In this document: one piece after another, positions 15,201 to 26,588 of the stretch
Layout: each line of letters begins with the position of its first letter
Numbering within the stretch: position 1 is the first letter of the stretch
NCBI RefSeq assembly: GCF_002999335.1
Contig: NW_020312064.1
Span: forward strand, 1 to 64,000
Direction: 5' to 3'
From: Cyclospora cayetanensis
Taxonomy: Eukaryota; Apicomplexa; Conoidasida; Eucoccidiorida; Eimeriidae
DNA length: 64,000 bases
Made by a program: the position numbers and the translations under genes
The notes under the pieces: model-generated
Told to the model about the DNA's origin: nothing
The model's database searches: none
The model's input: only the letters and a program-made list of their open reading frames with translations

Positions 15201-18200
15201 AAGAATGGCCGATGCTACGCCTGCCAAAAGGCGTTTCAAGCAGGCATCAGGTCGTTTATCGCTGAGTCAGAGACGTCTTTGTTGGACCCGTGCACCAGGA
15301 CGTAACCTTACATAAGTGACCCAACGGAGGGAATGGATGCGGCCACCGGAACGCGCTGTGGAGGCAAGCATGCCAGGTAGCGCTAGGAGAACGCAACTCA
15401 TAGTCTTCTAGGCATGGCTCATTTCCTCCATATTGAGCGAGATAGTGCCGGTGCCTCAACAAGAGGAGGCACATCTTTTAGGCTGGGGGCTCAGCACCGT
15501 AGAAATAGAAGACTGTAACGAGGAATTATCCTGTCTTCGTAACTCCGCAAATGCTACTAGAAAATATGATAAACGTTTAGCTTAGAAACACCAGGGATGG
15601 TCAAAAATCAAAGGGTTTTTGGCCGATAGTCGAAATAATGATGAGATGCCAGCAGACCTGCGACGCGCTGGCTGTCCCGCACTCCCCATCTAACTTTACC
15701 TTTGGTCAGCTCCAGGCTATGTTCCGCAGTCCTGAAAGGCCACCACAGCATGACGAGGAGACGCTGCGGCAGGCAGATGAGTTGTTGGGAAAGCCAAAGT
15801 GCAGAACTCGATCAGCGCCTTTGGGCTTAACCCGGTGGGATGGTGTCCAGAAAAAGGGAAAGTTGACGTATTCGCGCTAGCTTCAAAACCCTGAGCACGA
15901 GCTCAGTAAAACAGCGTTTTTCGATGACCCATTAGCAAGCTACTTGACAAACTATATGAAGGAACAGTCTACTCAACATGCGCCCAACCAGACATTGTCG
16001 TACCATTCCTCGTCCACCCAAATGGAGGTGCGTTCCACATTTGCACCTGCAAAGGCTGATCTACCTTTGTGTCCTTCAAACCGGTTAATGCGCCAGCTGC
16101 GCTGCGACGTCTAATCGACAGAAGTGCGTCTAGCCTTACATATTGTAGTAGATGGCTGGCTGCATGAACAATGTCTTAGTGACCAGCTAATACATTAGAG
16201 GGTACCTGACGGACCTACGGCGTGAGGCTCAGGTGTTGCGGGACGAGCAGTGGTGTGCAAACGCACGCAGGCCCTCAATCATCATGGAACCAATTCTGTT
16301 CTGGGGATTTTGCTTTTCAGCTGTAGGAGCTGAGCTCCTCCAAAACTTAGGTTATCTGGGTCATGTCATTTGCCTTTACTCACTCGCCAGGTGACCGACA
16401 AGTCTTTTGAGCTGGCACGTTTCCCTTCGTAAACTTTCTCGGCTTTTCGATCTTCATACTGTAGATACTTTAGGCTGTGGCTTGGACAGCGGAGGCGAAG
16501 GCCGCAGCAAGGACGCTAGTCGTCCTGTTTACAACTCCTCGACCACCCGTACTGCCCTATCATAAGCGTCAGCTTTTCCACAACACACTTCTATTAGAGC
16601 AGCAAGTACTATTCCCTTCCAACAAATCATTACTCATTGCATAATAATATGATTGCCTTATTAAAAGCCAGCCAGCGCTGTGCATTGCAGGGCAAAGGGG
16701 TTTATGTAGTGTGGTGGAAATTGCAGAAAACAATGCCGGCAGTCTCTATATGTAGACCCCTTCACCGATGCTACCACTACGTTAGTATGAACTCAATGCA
16801 TTCTTCCAAGCTCTATTGTTTTGGTCAACATTGATAGAGACAAAATGCGTCAGCCCAAAGTGCTCAACGGTCTCTAATGCACCTTGCAACAAGTCTTCAG
16901 AGCTGTGATAATCCCAGAGTCGTTCGGCGGCAGTACCTTCTGAAGTACAGTGTAGCAATAAAAAACTTCAGGTTATAGCCAACGTGGTTGCCGCCGCATC
17001 CTCGAAGCCTCCTGACGGTACACCGCTGTGCAGCAGAATCACCGTTGTCTATGATGATTCACTATTCCGTCGAAATAGCTGGCGCGATGTGTCTTGAATA
17101 GCGTTTATTCTCTATCAGTACAAAAGCCATAATGACAAAAGGGTGAGGCAATGCCACGTTGAATATAACTTGCCGCGCTCCAAGATAAACCGTTGAATCT
17201 GTCGCATGCACATCCTGACTTCGCTCCGCAGTGCCAATCTTGCTCAAAGCACATGGTTATGCGCATTTAAGTCAATGCCGCGCTTATGCAACAGTGGAAA
17301 AGTGTTCCGGTTCGGGGAGATGCAACCCGCGGCAGGGGACTATCCACTATGGTGCCCAGATTGTCAGCTGCTAAAGCCGCGCAATATTGCTACAGCCGGT
17401 CTCTTCTTCAATAATCTTCCCAGCCGCTGAGGTCTTCGGACTGATCTTAAATAATAAACTCCACTATCGGGCTACCAAACCTGGTGGTCCGGGGCTCAGT
17501 AGCGACCTACTGCAGCCAAGGGTTTTTAAGAACAGCTGGCTGGTGCGCGCGAATGAGTGTCAAAATTCAAAGCTGTAATAAGCGTGAGTGAAGTGTGTGC
17601 TTCAATCCTAAATATTTTTAGTCCTGATAGGTCTGAAGGCTGTACGAAGTGCAGCAGCAGGTGACTAGACAAGAAGGCCCGTAGCCAGGTGGGGGGCCCA
17701 TTTGCAATTGCATAACGAATCAGTGTCCGTTCTTATTTCGTCGATATCCCCTAAAGCTAGATGTGCTGCATTTTGAGTTTTGCCTAGTCAAAAGCTTTTC
17801 ATATCATTCGCGCACTTGCCGGGAAGGCAAAAGACCAATGTACACGTGGAGGATGTCAAGGGAGCCGTATAGGTGCTGGACTCCGGGACTATTGAGCGCC
17901 GAAGGCGCACTAGTTGGGAGTCTAATAAAATGCGTGGGAAATGCACGCTATTGCTTTGTAGAGAAGAGCTTGCGGGCTTTCTAGCGTGTGGAAGAATTTG
18001 CTGCTCACGCTCGTCAGCAATTTGGTCTTCTTGGACAGCATTCCTTGCTGTTCCTGGTTGGTCTCTCTGCAGTACGCGTTCTGCCCGAAATGCGTACTGT
18101 AATCTACAGGTGGTGCTCTAGGAAGTTCTGCTCCTATCACAAAGGTGTCCTCTACAGCTTGGTACTTAGGCACTCTCAGGCATATTGTTCCGACTGTTTT

Positions 18201-18950
18201 TTGTGCAGCTTTTGGGGCTCTGACATCAATTATGGTGTCTGCCCAGTCTGGATTCGCATGGATAGTTGCTTCAAGATGGGACGAGTCACTGCTGGACTAG
18301 TTTGGACTCTGAGTGCCTCTACCCGTCTTCCTTGTTTTCTACTTTCTCGTAGTAGAAGGCTAATATATTTCAGGGCCCTGATGAGAGCGAGGCGCCGCGC
18401 CACCATGGCCGTGTTGGTATGGCCTTTCATTAACTGTTGGCTCGTTTGTTTGTGTTTCTTTATGCTATGTTCTTTCATAGGGTGATGGCTACAGCACTTT
18501 CTTCATACGCACTGTTTTGCACGTTTCTGCTTGCCTTATGGGTGCCGTGCCGGGCCAGGAACTCGGCGGCTGTCCTGCACGCAGTTGGTACAACAGTAAG
18601 GCATGGAACTTAACTTCATCTCTATTAACATTGAAGGAAAGGATGTAGAAGGCCAAGCTACACTTCGTCACTTTCTAATATAGCAGCTATCTTTAACTAA
18701 GAATTAAGAAAGAATCGAAAAACTGGTTAGCCTTCTCAGATCTCCTTCATTGCAGAAGAGCATTAGCTTTTGAGAATAACAACCAACTTCACTGGCATGT
18801 GAGCCAGATAGTATGTGTAACTAGATGTGAATGGTTGAACTGCCCATAGGGTGCAGCTGCACGTACTGTATCTGCCCCTCTCTCTTCATATCCGAATGCA
18901 TAGGGGAGTGGGCAGGCGAAGGTTCCTGTATTATGTCTCTGGTTGACTAT
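15200..18950 (+). mobile_element. Decayed Ty3/gypsy-like retrotransposon, copy A
   Basis: Colinear with copy B at 32.0-36.3 kb in the same orientation at visibly reduced identity. Shared blocks include TCTTTGTTGGACC near 15277 and 32150, and AGAAAGTCGT-free but alignable stretches at 15.76-15.85/32.59-32.68, 17.34-17.42/34.01-34.08, 17.87-17.95/34.99-35.08 and 18.28-18.36/35.43-35.51 kb. Plus-strand fragments follow gag-pol order: CYACQ near 15215 (possible zinc knuckle), VPFLVHPNGGAFHIC near 16000-16045 (like the start of gypsy reverse transcriptase, FVxKPxGGxRxCxDYR), and WCPDCQLLKPRN followed by AGLFFNNLP near 17348-17425 (like the integrase CxxCQxxK...AGLLxPLP boundary). Stops and frameshifts interrupt all of it. 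Family assignment rests on short motifs; the duplication itself is well supported. Confidence 0.6.
18872..18915. repeat. Imperfect hairpin near the 3' end of retroelement copy A
   Basis: A left arm beginning CTGCCCCTCTC is followed by a right arm ending GGAGTGGGCAG, which can pair imperfectly. A related C-rich/G-rich pair lies at the corresponding position of copy B (36231-36276), and similar arms occur elsewhere in the gene-poor parts. Confidence 0.4.
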
Positions 18951-19399
18951 ACCCCGATGGGTGCCCTACATAAAGCATTTTAAGCAGAAAGTATAGGGGT
19001 GTAGTGGACCTTGTAGGGTGATAATGCGCAGTACCCTGAGCACTGGTTTGTAGTAGCAGAGGCGGAGTTCTCACACTCGCGCCTGTAGGCTCGACCATTA
19101 GCACTACATGGCTGCAGACCTCGTGCACTATGGTCTCTTCTTGAAACAAGAAAATTAATGTAGTGCCTTCCCAGTCCAGTTAGGATTGAACTGCAAGCTA
19201 TGGATTTAGCCAAATGGTTCCCTTCTTTTGCTCGGTTTCGCTATTGCAGGAGGATGCCCCTGGGGGGCGTTCATCCAGTGGATTTCAGCACAGAGCTAAA
19301 TATAAAAAGTAAGATGGGAGTAGTCTTTCATTTTAAAAAGTGCATCTTAGAAAGTAGAACAACAATCCACCCCGCAGCCGACTTTCATAAGACACTGAG

Positions 19400-20120
19400 C
19401 TTTCCATGCTTGCATGCAATGCTGGAATAGCATTGTCCAGCAAAGGCGACCTAAGATATCAGCTGTTGCTAAAAGCAATGCTTGTAATCTTGAATACGTC
19501 GAGCTATGTGGCGAGCGACGCCGCACAGCCTACTCGTTTGTAAAGCATCACGCTATCTGTGGGACTCGGAGACTCACGCGCGTCTCTTTGGCTTTACCCG
19601 TTTTGATGCGTTTAAACCCCATGTGTAAGGCAATACTTAGCGTGCATATTTTTAGGAAACCTAGTGGAGCATCAATTAGCGAATTCGGAGCAAGGAGAGT
19701 TCGCCGGATTCTAGAGTAATTTGCTTCGGGATAACAGGGATGTTCCACGTGCCTACATACAGGGATACGGAGGCGACTAAGCATTACTGTTCCATGCCCG
19801 TCAACTAAGAGGCTAAAGCCAAAAGGACTTTAAGGCATCAAGAGGCAAGCTAAGGATTGGAATAGTGGTCATCTGCATGTGGTCACGACTATTCGAGTAC
19901 CGCGCCCGTCATCCCTTGAGCGTGCCCTGCCGCATCGCACAAGATACTTCTATGTGTGGCCAAGTTCTAGCTGCTAAAACTTTTCGGAGAGCTAGTTGTC
20001 TGTCAGGCTCGTTTCTGCCAAGTGGCTGAATGGGTGGTAGTGGAGTGTGCTGCAGGAGGGATGTTCAGGCTGCCGATGAGGCTTAGTCCTTTATGTTTAT
20101 TCGGGCCACTAAGTTCTAAT
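19400..20120. repeat. Dispersed repeat block X, copy 1 (possible LTR remnant)
   Basis: Alignable along its length to 30050-30740 in the same orientation. Shared anchors include GGATGTTCCAC near 19738 and 30356, ACATGTGTAAGGC/CCATGTGTAAGGC near 19620 and 30240, and GTGCTGCAGGA near 20050 and 30662. Here it lies downstream of retroelement copy A; the other copy lies upstream of copy B, as expected if X were a long terminal repeat or an adjoining untranslated part of the same element. No clean TG...CA ends or target duplication could be defined. Confidence 0.55.
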
Positions 20121-20473
20121 CATTTGCCGTGTTCAATAGCTTCGTGCACCATGGTGATTCGCATCTGACTACGCATAAATTACGCCAACAAGGAAATATT
20201 TACTGAAATTCCGGACTGCAAAATATTCGTGGAACTTTCCCTTGCGGATTGTTACGCTTCTACATGCATCGGATAATGATACTGGTAAAAATATATTGAT
20301 CAGACAGTTGACGATGAACTTCAAGGTGCTGTAGGATGAGCCCGAAATAAGTAGCCTTGTGAAGATGGAAATTCATACACAACAGGGCAGTCAATACTGT
20401 GCGGCCGACGTATAGTTGCAAGAAGTAACATACTGTGTTGTTGTTGATTACGGAAACAGAGAATGTACAGTAC

Positions 20474-22210
20474 TTACTCCCTGGTGGTGACGGTACAAAT
20501 GTATTGTACGTCAATTTTGGCTATTTCGTATTTCGCAATCCCCTCTTCATCTGCCGAACCCTCCTCATTGCCTGTCTGATCAGATGTTTTTTTCGTCTGC
20601 AGATTGGGCAGAAAATATGTAATCAGATTGGTACACCCCATGACTAGTCAGAGCAGCCGAAGGCAAAACGCTGGTATACGCGCTACCGTGTATTATCGCA
20701 GTAAAACGAGCTTACCACAGTTAGATGCTGCAAATATAGCGACAGAGAACGGGTTGCAGAAACAAATGCTGAATTAGATCTAAAGTTTGGATCCCTTGTG
20801 GGTTCGCATGTACCTGCTGCGTGTACTCCACGAGTACTTGGTTCCCACTCGGAATGAGCCAGGCTCCACGCCCATTAGGTTTGTTCAGTACAAACTCTCC
20901 TATGTAAACCGCACCAGTCGGAAGGATCCAGCGCCCCTTCTTTAGCCACCCGGCCTCCCAAGAACCAGAAAGGATTGACCCATCAGAGCAAAAGCGATAT
21001 GAGCCCTCGCCGTGTTTCTGACCAGCAAACCACTCCCCTGTATTGAGAAAGAACATATGCACACACTAAATACTTTCGTTAATACGCGCGCCAATAGCAA
21101 ATCTCAGCGCGTTCTGCGTAGACCTGATGAAGTAGGTTTCCTCTAGGATCATACTTCTATCGTATTTGGTTTGTGGTGTATCAACAAGTGAAACAACAAT
21201 TCTTAGGATTGTTGGTGATATCGAATACTTGCTCCAAAAGGATTGCTACTGTTGTGCTATATACATGGGTATAAAAATAGTACGTGCATTGGACCTATAG
21301 GGAGAAAATGCACTTTTTCGTCTCTTGGTTTAGTTCAATTACCTTCATATACGTCTCCATTAGAATAGATCAAGGTGCCATAGGGCTGCCTTTGACCTCC
21401 AACAAAATGGCCTATGTATCTAGCGTCACCGCTTGTGCCTGCTTCCCCTGTAAAGCAAACGTAATACAAAACACTCACACATGTGTGAATTGTTTCTGCA
21501 TGGCTGCCCCAAAAGAAGACTGTTAGGTTCATGCTTAAGGTTGTGAAGTCAGAAAAGAGCGATGTATGAATTCAACGGCTAGATAATGATCTGCCCCTAT
21601 ATACCAGGTGTACAACCAAATGTCCAAGTTTTGTTTATTGCATGAAATAAACATGAGTTCACCTTCACCAGTATCTCGCCCGTTCTTGTACAGGGCCTCG
21701 CCAAGTCCGTGTTTTTTATTGTTTTCATATTTACCCTTGAATTGCGAGCCGTCAGCAAATCTGTATTCTCCTGCGCGCCAGCAATAAAAACATATTCTCC
21801 TGCCTTTGTGGCGTTGATGACAATGCTCTACCAGCTAAAACGCGCGCACTCTGTGTGGGTGTCCGATATCTCGCACTGTAGACTGCCCTGCTTCTGCCCA
21901 GCTCCTGTGCATTAGAAACGAAGGTGAACTTCTTAGATATTTATATAACCAATATGTGTGCTTAATGCATGAGACTAGTAACTTCTACGGATGCATCGGG
22001 GTGTCTGCATGCAGCTTCGTGTGCCTTGCCTGCCCCTTGCCTAATCCCTGAGACATATTGGCCTGAAAATCGCTCTGTTCTTCCTTTTTCGTCGATTAGG
22101 TAAGTTGCAATGCCTGAGCCTGTGTGTCCTCTGCTGCTGCTGCCCCTTCCCTTTACTGTTATGATTTCAAACTTAGGGGAAGCAGCCTCATCGCTCTCAT
22201 TGTTCATCAT
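20474..22210 (-). CDS. MORN-repeat protein, RSPH1-like, five exons
   Basis: Predicted exons are 22210-22030, 21770-21663, 21447-21343, 21037-20814 and 20596-20474, giving about 246 residues in one phase. MORN units are plain: FSGQYVSGIRQGAGEYRFAD, FKGKYENNKKHGLGEALY, GEWFAGQKHGEGSYRFCSDG and YIGEFVLNKPNGRGAWLIPS. MORN repeats bind membranes or build scaffolds. The final NGRGAW...GNQ unit recalls radial-spoke head protein RSPH1, so an axonemal role is plausible but inferred. Intron 1 uses a GC donor (CAG|GCAAGG): the join restores QGAGEYRF across the boundary and no GT site does. Translation starts at the first of two adjacent ATGs. The last exon is acidic and lower in confidence; without splicing at 20814 the frame would end at 20721. 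Confidence 0.75.
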
Positions 22211-23142
22211 ATCCGAAAACGTGTACTAGTTGACAAATAAAAATATTGAAACTGCCTAGAATTGGCAGCTATGTTAGTGCTGTATCGTAGTACATGGAAG
22301 CGAAGGTGCATGACCAACCACGGCCGACATATGCACAAGCCTGTCACCGCTTTACAGAAGATTGAAGTAAGCGATTTGAGACATTGAGGGCCTGTCTAGA
22401 GCCTTGTGCATCGTTTCGCTCATGCAGTGGTGTGAGGTATTCGTTTTATTTATACCCGGTTGCCTCCGGAACGGGGCTGAAGTGCCTGGAACGAGGCGTG
22501 CAGCCGGTGGTATCGAGTTTAATCCATTATTTCTGCTATTCTTGGGTCAGCTACTATTCTTAGAGCTATTTGTTTTGAGGAAGTCCTTTTACATGCTAAT
22601 AGTTAATTTATTCGCGAATGCACGAGCACGTGCACAGGAGCGTGACGGGACAGCGCTCAGCACCACATGGATAGTTAAGCAACAGGATTGACATAAATTT
22701 ATTTAAATCTTTGCTCGATATATGTTTCCGAGACACTTCGTAGCCTTTCATGCAGAAAACTAGTACATAATGTTTGCTTCTTATTCGATTCCTTCTTTGG
22801 AGGTCACTGCTGATATTTTACCATGGATTACTGAGAACTCACTGTCGACCTGGCGGTGCAGCAAGTTCGGCGCTCTGGAAAGGATGTACACTATGACTAA
22901 GTGGATTCCTGTACTATCTAGGACAAATTACGAAGTAGCATCATGTCTACTGATCCGATGGCAGGCTAGTTTGCTGGTGGCTTTCCACCAAGCTCTCGTT
23001 CTAAGTGTATTTACGCGCTTTTGATTTTCGAAAAAAGACATGTGCACCACATTCTGATTGTTGTGATAATTCAAGCGAGAACGACCATGTCAAATGTGAC
23101 TTCACCTGCGTGCTGGGTCTGGGTTTGACTCCAGCTGCGCAA
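22211..23142. other. Intergenic, no gene seen
   Basis: The sequence separates two minus-strand genes. It would hold the promoter of the MORN gene and the 3' untranslated region of the Gln/Pro-rich gene. Short frames here show no motif. Confidence 0.4.
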
Positions 23143-25305
23143 TTACGTCATTCCTGCATACTGCCAAGGGCCAAGATCTGTGTGCTGCTGGTACGGAGCT
23201 GTGGTCCATCCCGCATCTTCAGGAAGCGTCAGGCTGCCTCTCGCAGACGGAAGGTATTGCTTACCATTAGACCCACCTGCGTCTTCCGTCATCACAGCAG
23301 AGGGTCCTAACCCTCCGAAAATGCCCGATGCACTTTCCGGGGCCCTGAGTTGTGCAGCACTAAGCTCCTCATTGAAAGAGCCACTCTGTAGGCGACAATC
23401 ATTTAGCCCCACCCTGTCCAGGGCCTGCTGTAGCTGCTGAGTTGGGATTTGTTCGTAGTGCTGGAGCTTTATGGAGGGCCTTTGTCTATTAGCTTGCTCA
23501 ATCTGGATTCTATATGGCTTAGAAATGCCTGTCACATGCGTATCCATGCCCAGCCTTGGCGTGAAATCCGCCCCCGTACCAGCTACTGCAGCCTGGATAG
23601 CCGAAAGCGGAACCGAGGGAGCGACGATGGGGGATTCGACAGGAGTCCAACTGCTGACAGGAGGAAACACCGGACTCAGCTTGGTCCCCAAAGGAGCATT
23701 TCTTGCTGGATAGAATGGAGACTTTGGCTCGGGTAATGCTGGATCCTGCTCTGATGGAATCGCTTCTTCCCCGTCCCCAGCCAGAGCTGGCTGTACGGTG
23801 CCTATTTCTCTCTCCGTAATGGATTTTGATTTTTCTCGTGTCTCGTGAGCCGATGCCCATTGCGTACAAAATCTAGGTTGTTCTTTATGCCGCTGAATAT
23901 TTCCTGCTTGCGATTCATCTGGAATCCTGACTGGAGAGGGTATCGAGGTAGACGCAATTGGAAGCTGGCTGGGCAGTGGTTTGTTCAGCGTTATTGGATG
24001 CGGCTGATGGGGATACTGGGTATCTCCGCTGTCAACTGTGTAAGGCAAGAGCTGTTGTGTTGGTGCTTGCACCTTTGGCTGTAACAGAGGTATATTGGCC
24101 ACTTGTCCTCCATGCTGCATTAGCAGCTGGGCCCCGTTAAGTCCCCGTGCAAAGTTCCTGCCATATCCGGGAAGAGGCTGCTGCAGGGAAGGTGTAACAC
24201 TTGAGGGGGTCCAATGCTGAGGCTCGTTTTTTAACGCGCCACCTGGTACACCGGTTGTGTGTGGAGCTAAGGGGCACGTCACTGAAGTGATAAGAGGCTT
24301 ACTAGAAAAGCGCTGCTTAAGCTGCTGCAATTTGGCTTTTACGGAAAAAGCTCTTGGCGGCTGCGGCGGTTTGTGTAGATGGTAGCAGCATCCGCCTACG
24401 TGTGCAGCAGGCCAAGGTAGGTTAAGGCTATCGGAGTTTTGGGGGGCATTGGATGTATTGACGCCCGATCGTGGACCAGCAGCTGCTGGCTGAAGCAAGT
24501 AATTGGCCAGCTGGCAGGATAGTGTTCCTGGTGGTAATTCAAGCTGCTTTTCTACTTCGTCTGGCGGAGGCTTGTTGTTGTGCCTTAGTAGTTCAAGAAG
24601 CTGACTCCTAGCCATAAACTCTCTGTAAATGAACGAACATCAAGCTAGTACAAATTAAAAATACGGGTGGAAGCTGGTCAGGGCAGCTTACATGCTGATT
24701 ATGAATGCCGTTACTCATGAGGCAATCCACTGCAGATGTCTACCAATAATTGAAGCAGTACAGCAACTTAATATACTGTAAGATGCAGCAGCCACGGGTG
24801 TTTAAAACCTTATGCACTTCGTCACAGCAGCTGGGCTTGCCTATGTGAGTACATCAGGAGGCAAAGGATCGCTCTGCGCATTTCCTTCCCAGCTTCAGGT
24901 CCAGTAGCCGTAGCAGACTGAGGCATCGAATCGAGAGAAAGACTCACGCCAGGCTGTTGCTCCATGGCACTACTTTTGCATTTTCTGTCTTTGCATATCC
25001 AAGTTGTTCGCCTTGATGCGCTTCTTAAAGACTTGGAAGCTTCCAAGGGCCGGTCTGCCTTGCGATTATGTTCCCTAGAGGGTGATTTAGGTACGAAGAG
25101 ACCGCTTCGCTTTTCTGCTTTGCTGCGGCAGCTCTGGCAGCCACTCCCGCTACTGATTGCTTCGTCGATGCGCCAGATTTGTCGCCTTTTGGGGCATGAA
25201 GCCTCAAATTTGGCATTTGTTGCACCATCACCCCAAGTGCAGGCGGAGGAACTAGTGCAGGTAACGCTGCGTTTGCTGCTATCTGAATTTGACTCTGCAT
25301 ACACC
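23143..25305 (-). CDS. Gln/Pro-rich protein, unknown function; may be the 3' part of the DZIP1-like gene
   Basis: The main exon, 24622-23143, encodes about 493 residues rich in Pro, Gln, Ser and Thr with no domain I recognise. Its N-terminal part has a leucine-rich stretch (SQLLELLRHNN). It joins by a GTGAGT donor to an exon ending at 24948, whose frame reads NAKVVPWSNSLA directly into EFMARSQ. Further upstream, 25305 to about 25028 reads QSQIQIAANAALPALVPPP and an Ala/Lys/Gln-rich helix. An in-frame TAA at 25027-25025 separates these two open stretches, so a small intron, possibly with another GC donor (GCAAGG), or a defect must lie there. The protein is likely disordered. The 25305 acceptor is phase-compatible with a weak donor near 26608 of the zinc-finger exon, so both may be one gene. 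If separate, ATG 24615 is a possible start. Confidence 0.55.
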
Positions 25306-25535
25306 CTAACAAGGAGAAAAAAATGAATGTGCCTTGAATGCACAGAAATTGCGCACCATGGTGATACCGGAAGCTTGTGCTAGTTTTCGCAGTACAGTTC
25401 CCCGCTTCTTTCGGCACGCCTCTGATGCTCATGGTGGTGCTCGTACGTAATGTTTCTACTCATGCACAATGTATGAGTGCTCATTCATAGATGCTTCAGG
25501 CGGTATGGCTAGGGCTGTCATACATCCGTGGAACT

Positions 25536-25572
25536 GAACAAGGCTGCATGGATATCAAGAACTGAAAGCGTA
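25536..25572. repeat. Short repeat shared with 63955-63990
   Basis: The pattern AAGGCTGCATGGATATCAAG then AACTGAAAGC is matched at the right edge of the window by AAGGCAGCATGAATATCAAA then AACTGAAAGC, in the same orientation. This suggests a small dispersed repeat cut off by the window end. Confidence 0.4.
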
Positions 25573-26588
25573 AATTCCTAAAGATGACACCCTGTAGCTT
25601 TTTGGGATGTTTGGTCGCTTGAGGCACTTGAAAAATCAGGCTTCAATCTAAGCCGTGTTATAGAGGTTCCAAGGATGTATATAATCAGGCCTAGGGATGG
25701 GGGTGTTGATTCAGAAACACTGACCAGAGCGACTAGTGGACGGTAGTGATGGTGTCTGGGAACGCGGTGTTGGTCTCGAAAGCTGTGTACGAAACGCAGT
25801 ACAAAGTCACAACTTGCCACTATTCCTTTATTTACTTTACACATTCTCACGTTAGCTAACTATGGCTTCGAGGTGCCAGGGCATAGTGGTACAAACTGCA
25901 GCCTTTGTAACAAGACCGCATGCCTTTCGTTGGATCACTCTCGACATGTGTGACTCCGCTGCTTTCCTTCTCCAACTTGCCTGCAACCATAAAACGTTAC
26001 GTAATGTCAGGAGGGGCAAAACACCAACATACTTAGCAAATTTTTTCTTGGATGCAAAGATGCTTACTTTATAAATGCCAAGTCAATCTGGGTTGGGGGT
26101 TTTAGTAATTTTGGAGTCCCCTGGCCTTCAGGTGGGTTCGCACAAGGAGGCCAGATGATCACCAACCTTCGAGTTCCTTTGTGAAGGCGCCTTTAGTTCG
26201 TTGAGGAGCATCAACGCAGTGTCACGATGATGTGCCGGCTAAAGGAACGCGCAGAGCAAGCTGCATTATGTCATATTCAGTGACGCATACAAGTCCTTTT
26301 GAGCTCGAGAATAGGGTGTGACATAGTAACGTTGGAAGAAGTAATGTTAGTGGAGCTCTGGACTCCGTATACTTCAGCACAATGTTATAGTACTGTATCG
26401 GCTTTCAAACGTGGTGTGCACTAGTATCTGCCTCTTGCCTTTATGCTCTTGAGTCTGTGTTGAAGTTCCAACAATTCGTCTTTGAAAGAGTCTCTTAGCG
26501 TCTGCAAGGATCACAGTCACTGTTGGATTGTGCCACACAAGTCAGCTTACTAGCGCTGTGATATTTTTGCATGCAACTGAGTGCCCGA

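Noticed and set aside
18230..18478. Minus-strand frame similar to one at 35370-35585, first read as an integrase zinc-finger
   Set aside because: The similarity comes from the underlying retroelement duplication. The better integrase and RT traces lie on the plus strand, so this is a shadow.
23180..24140. Plus-strand frames within the Gln/Pro-rich exon
   Set aside because: Shorter than the 490-codon minus-strand frame and with no splice-linked neighbours; shadows.
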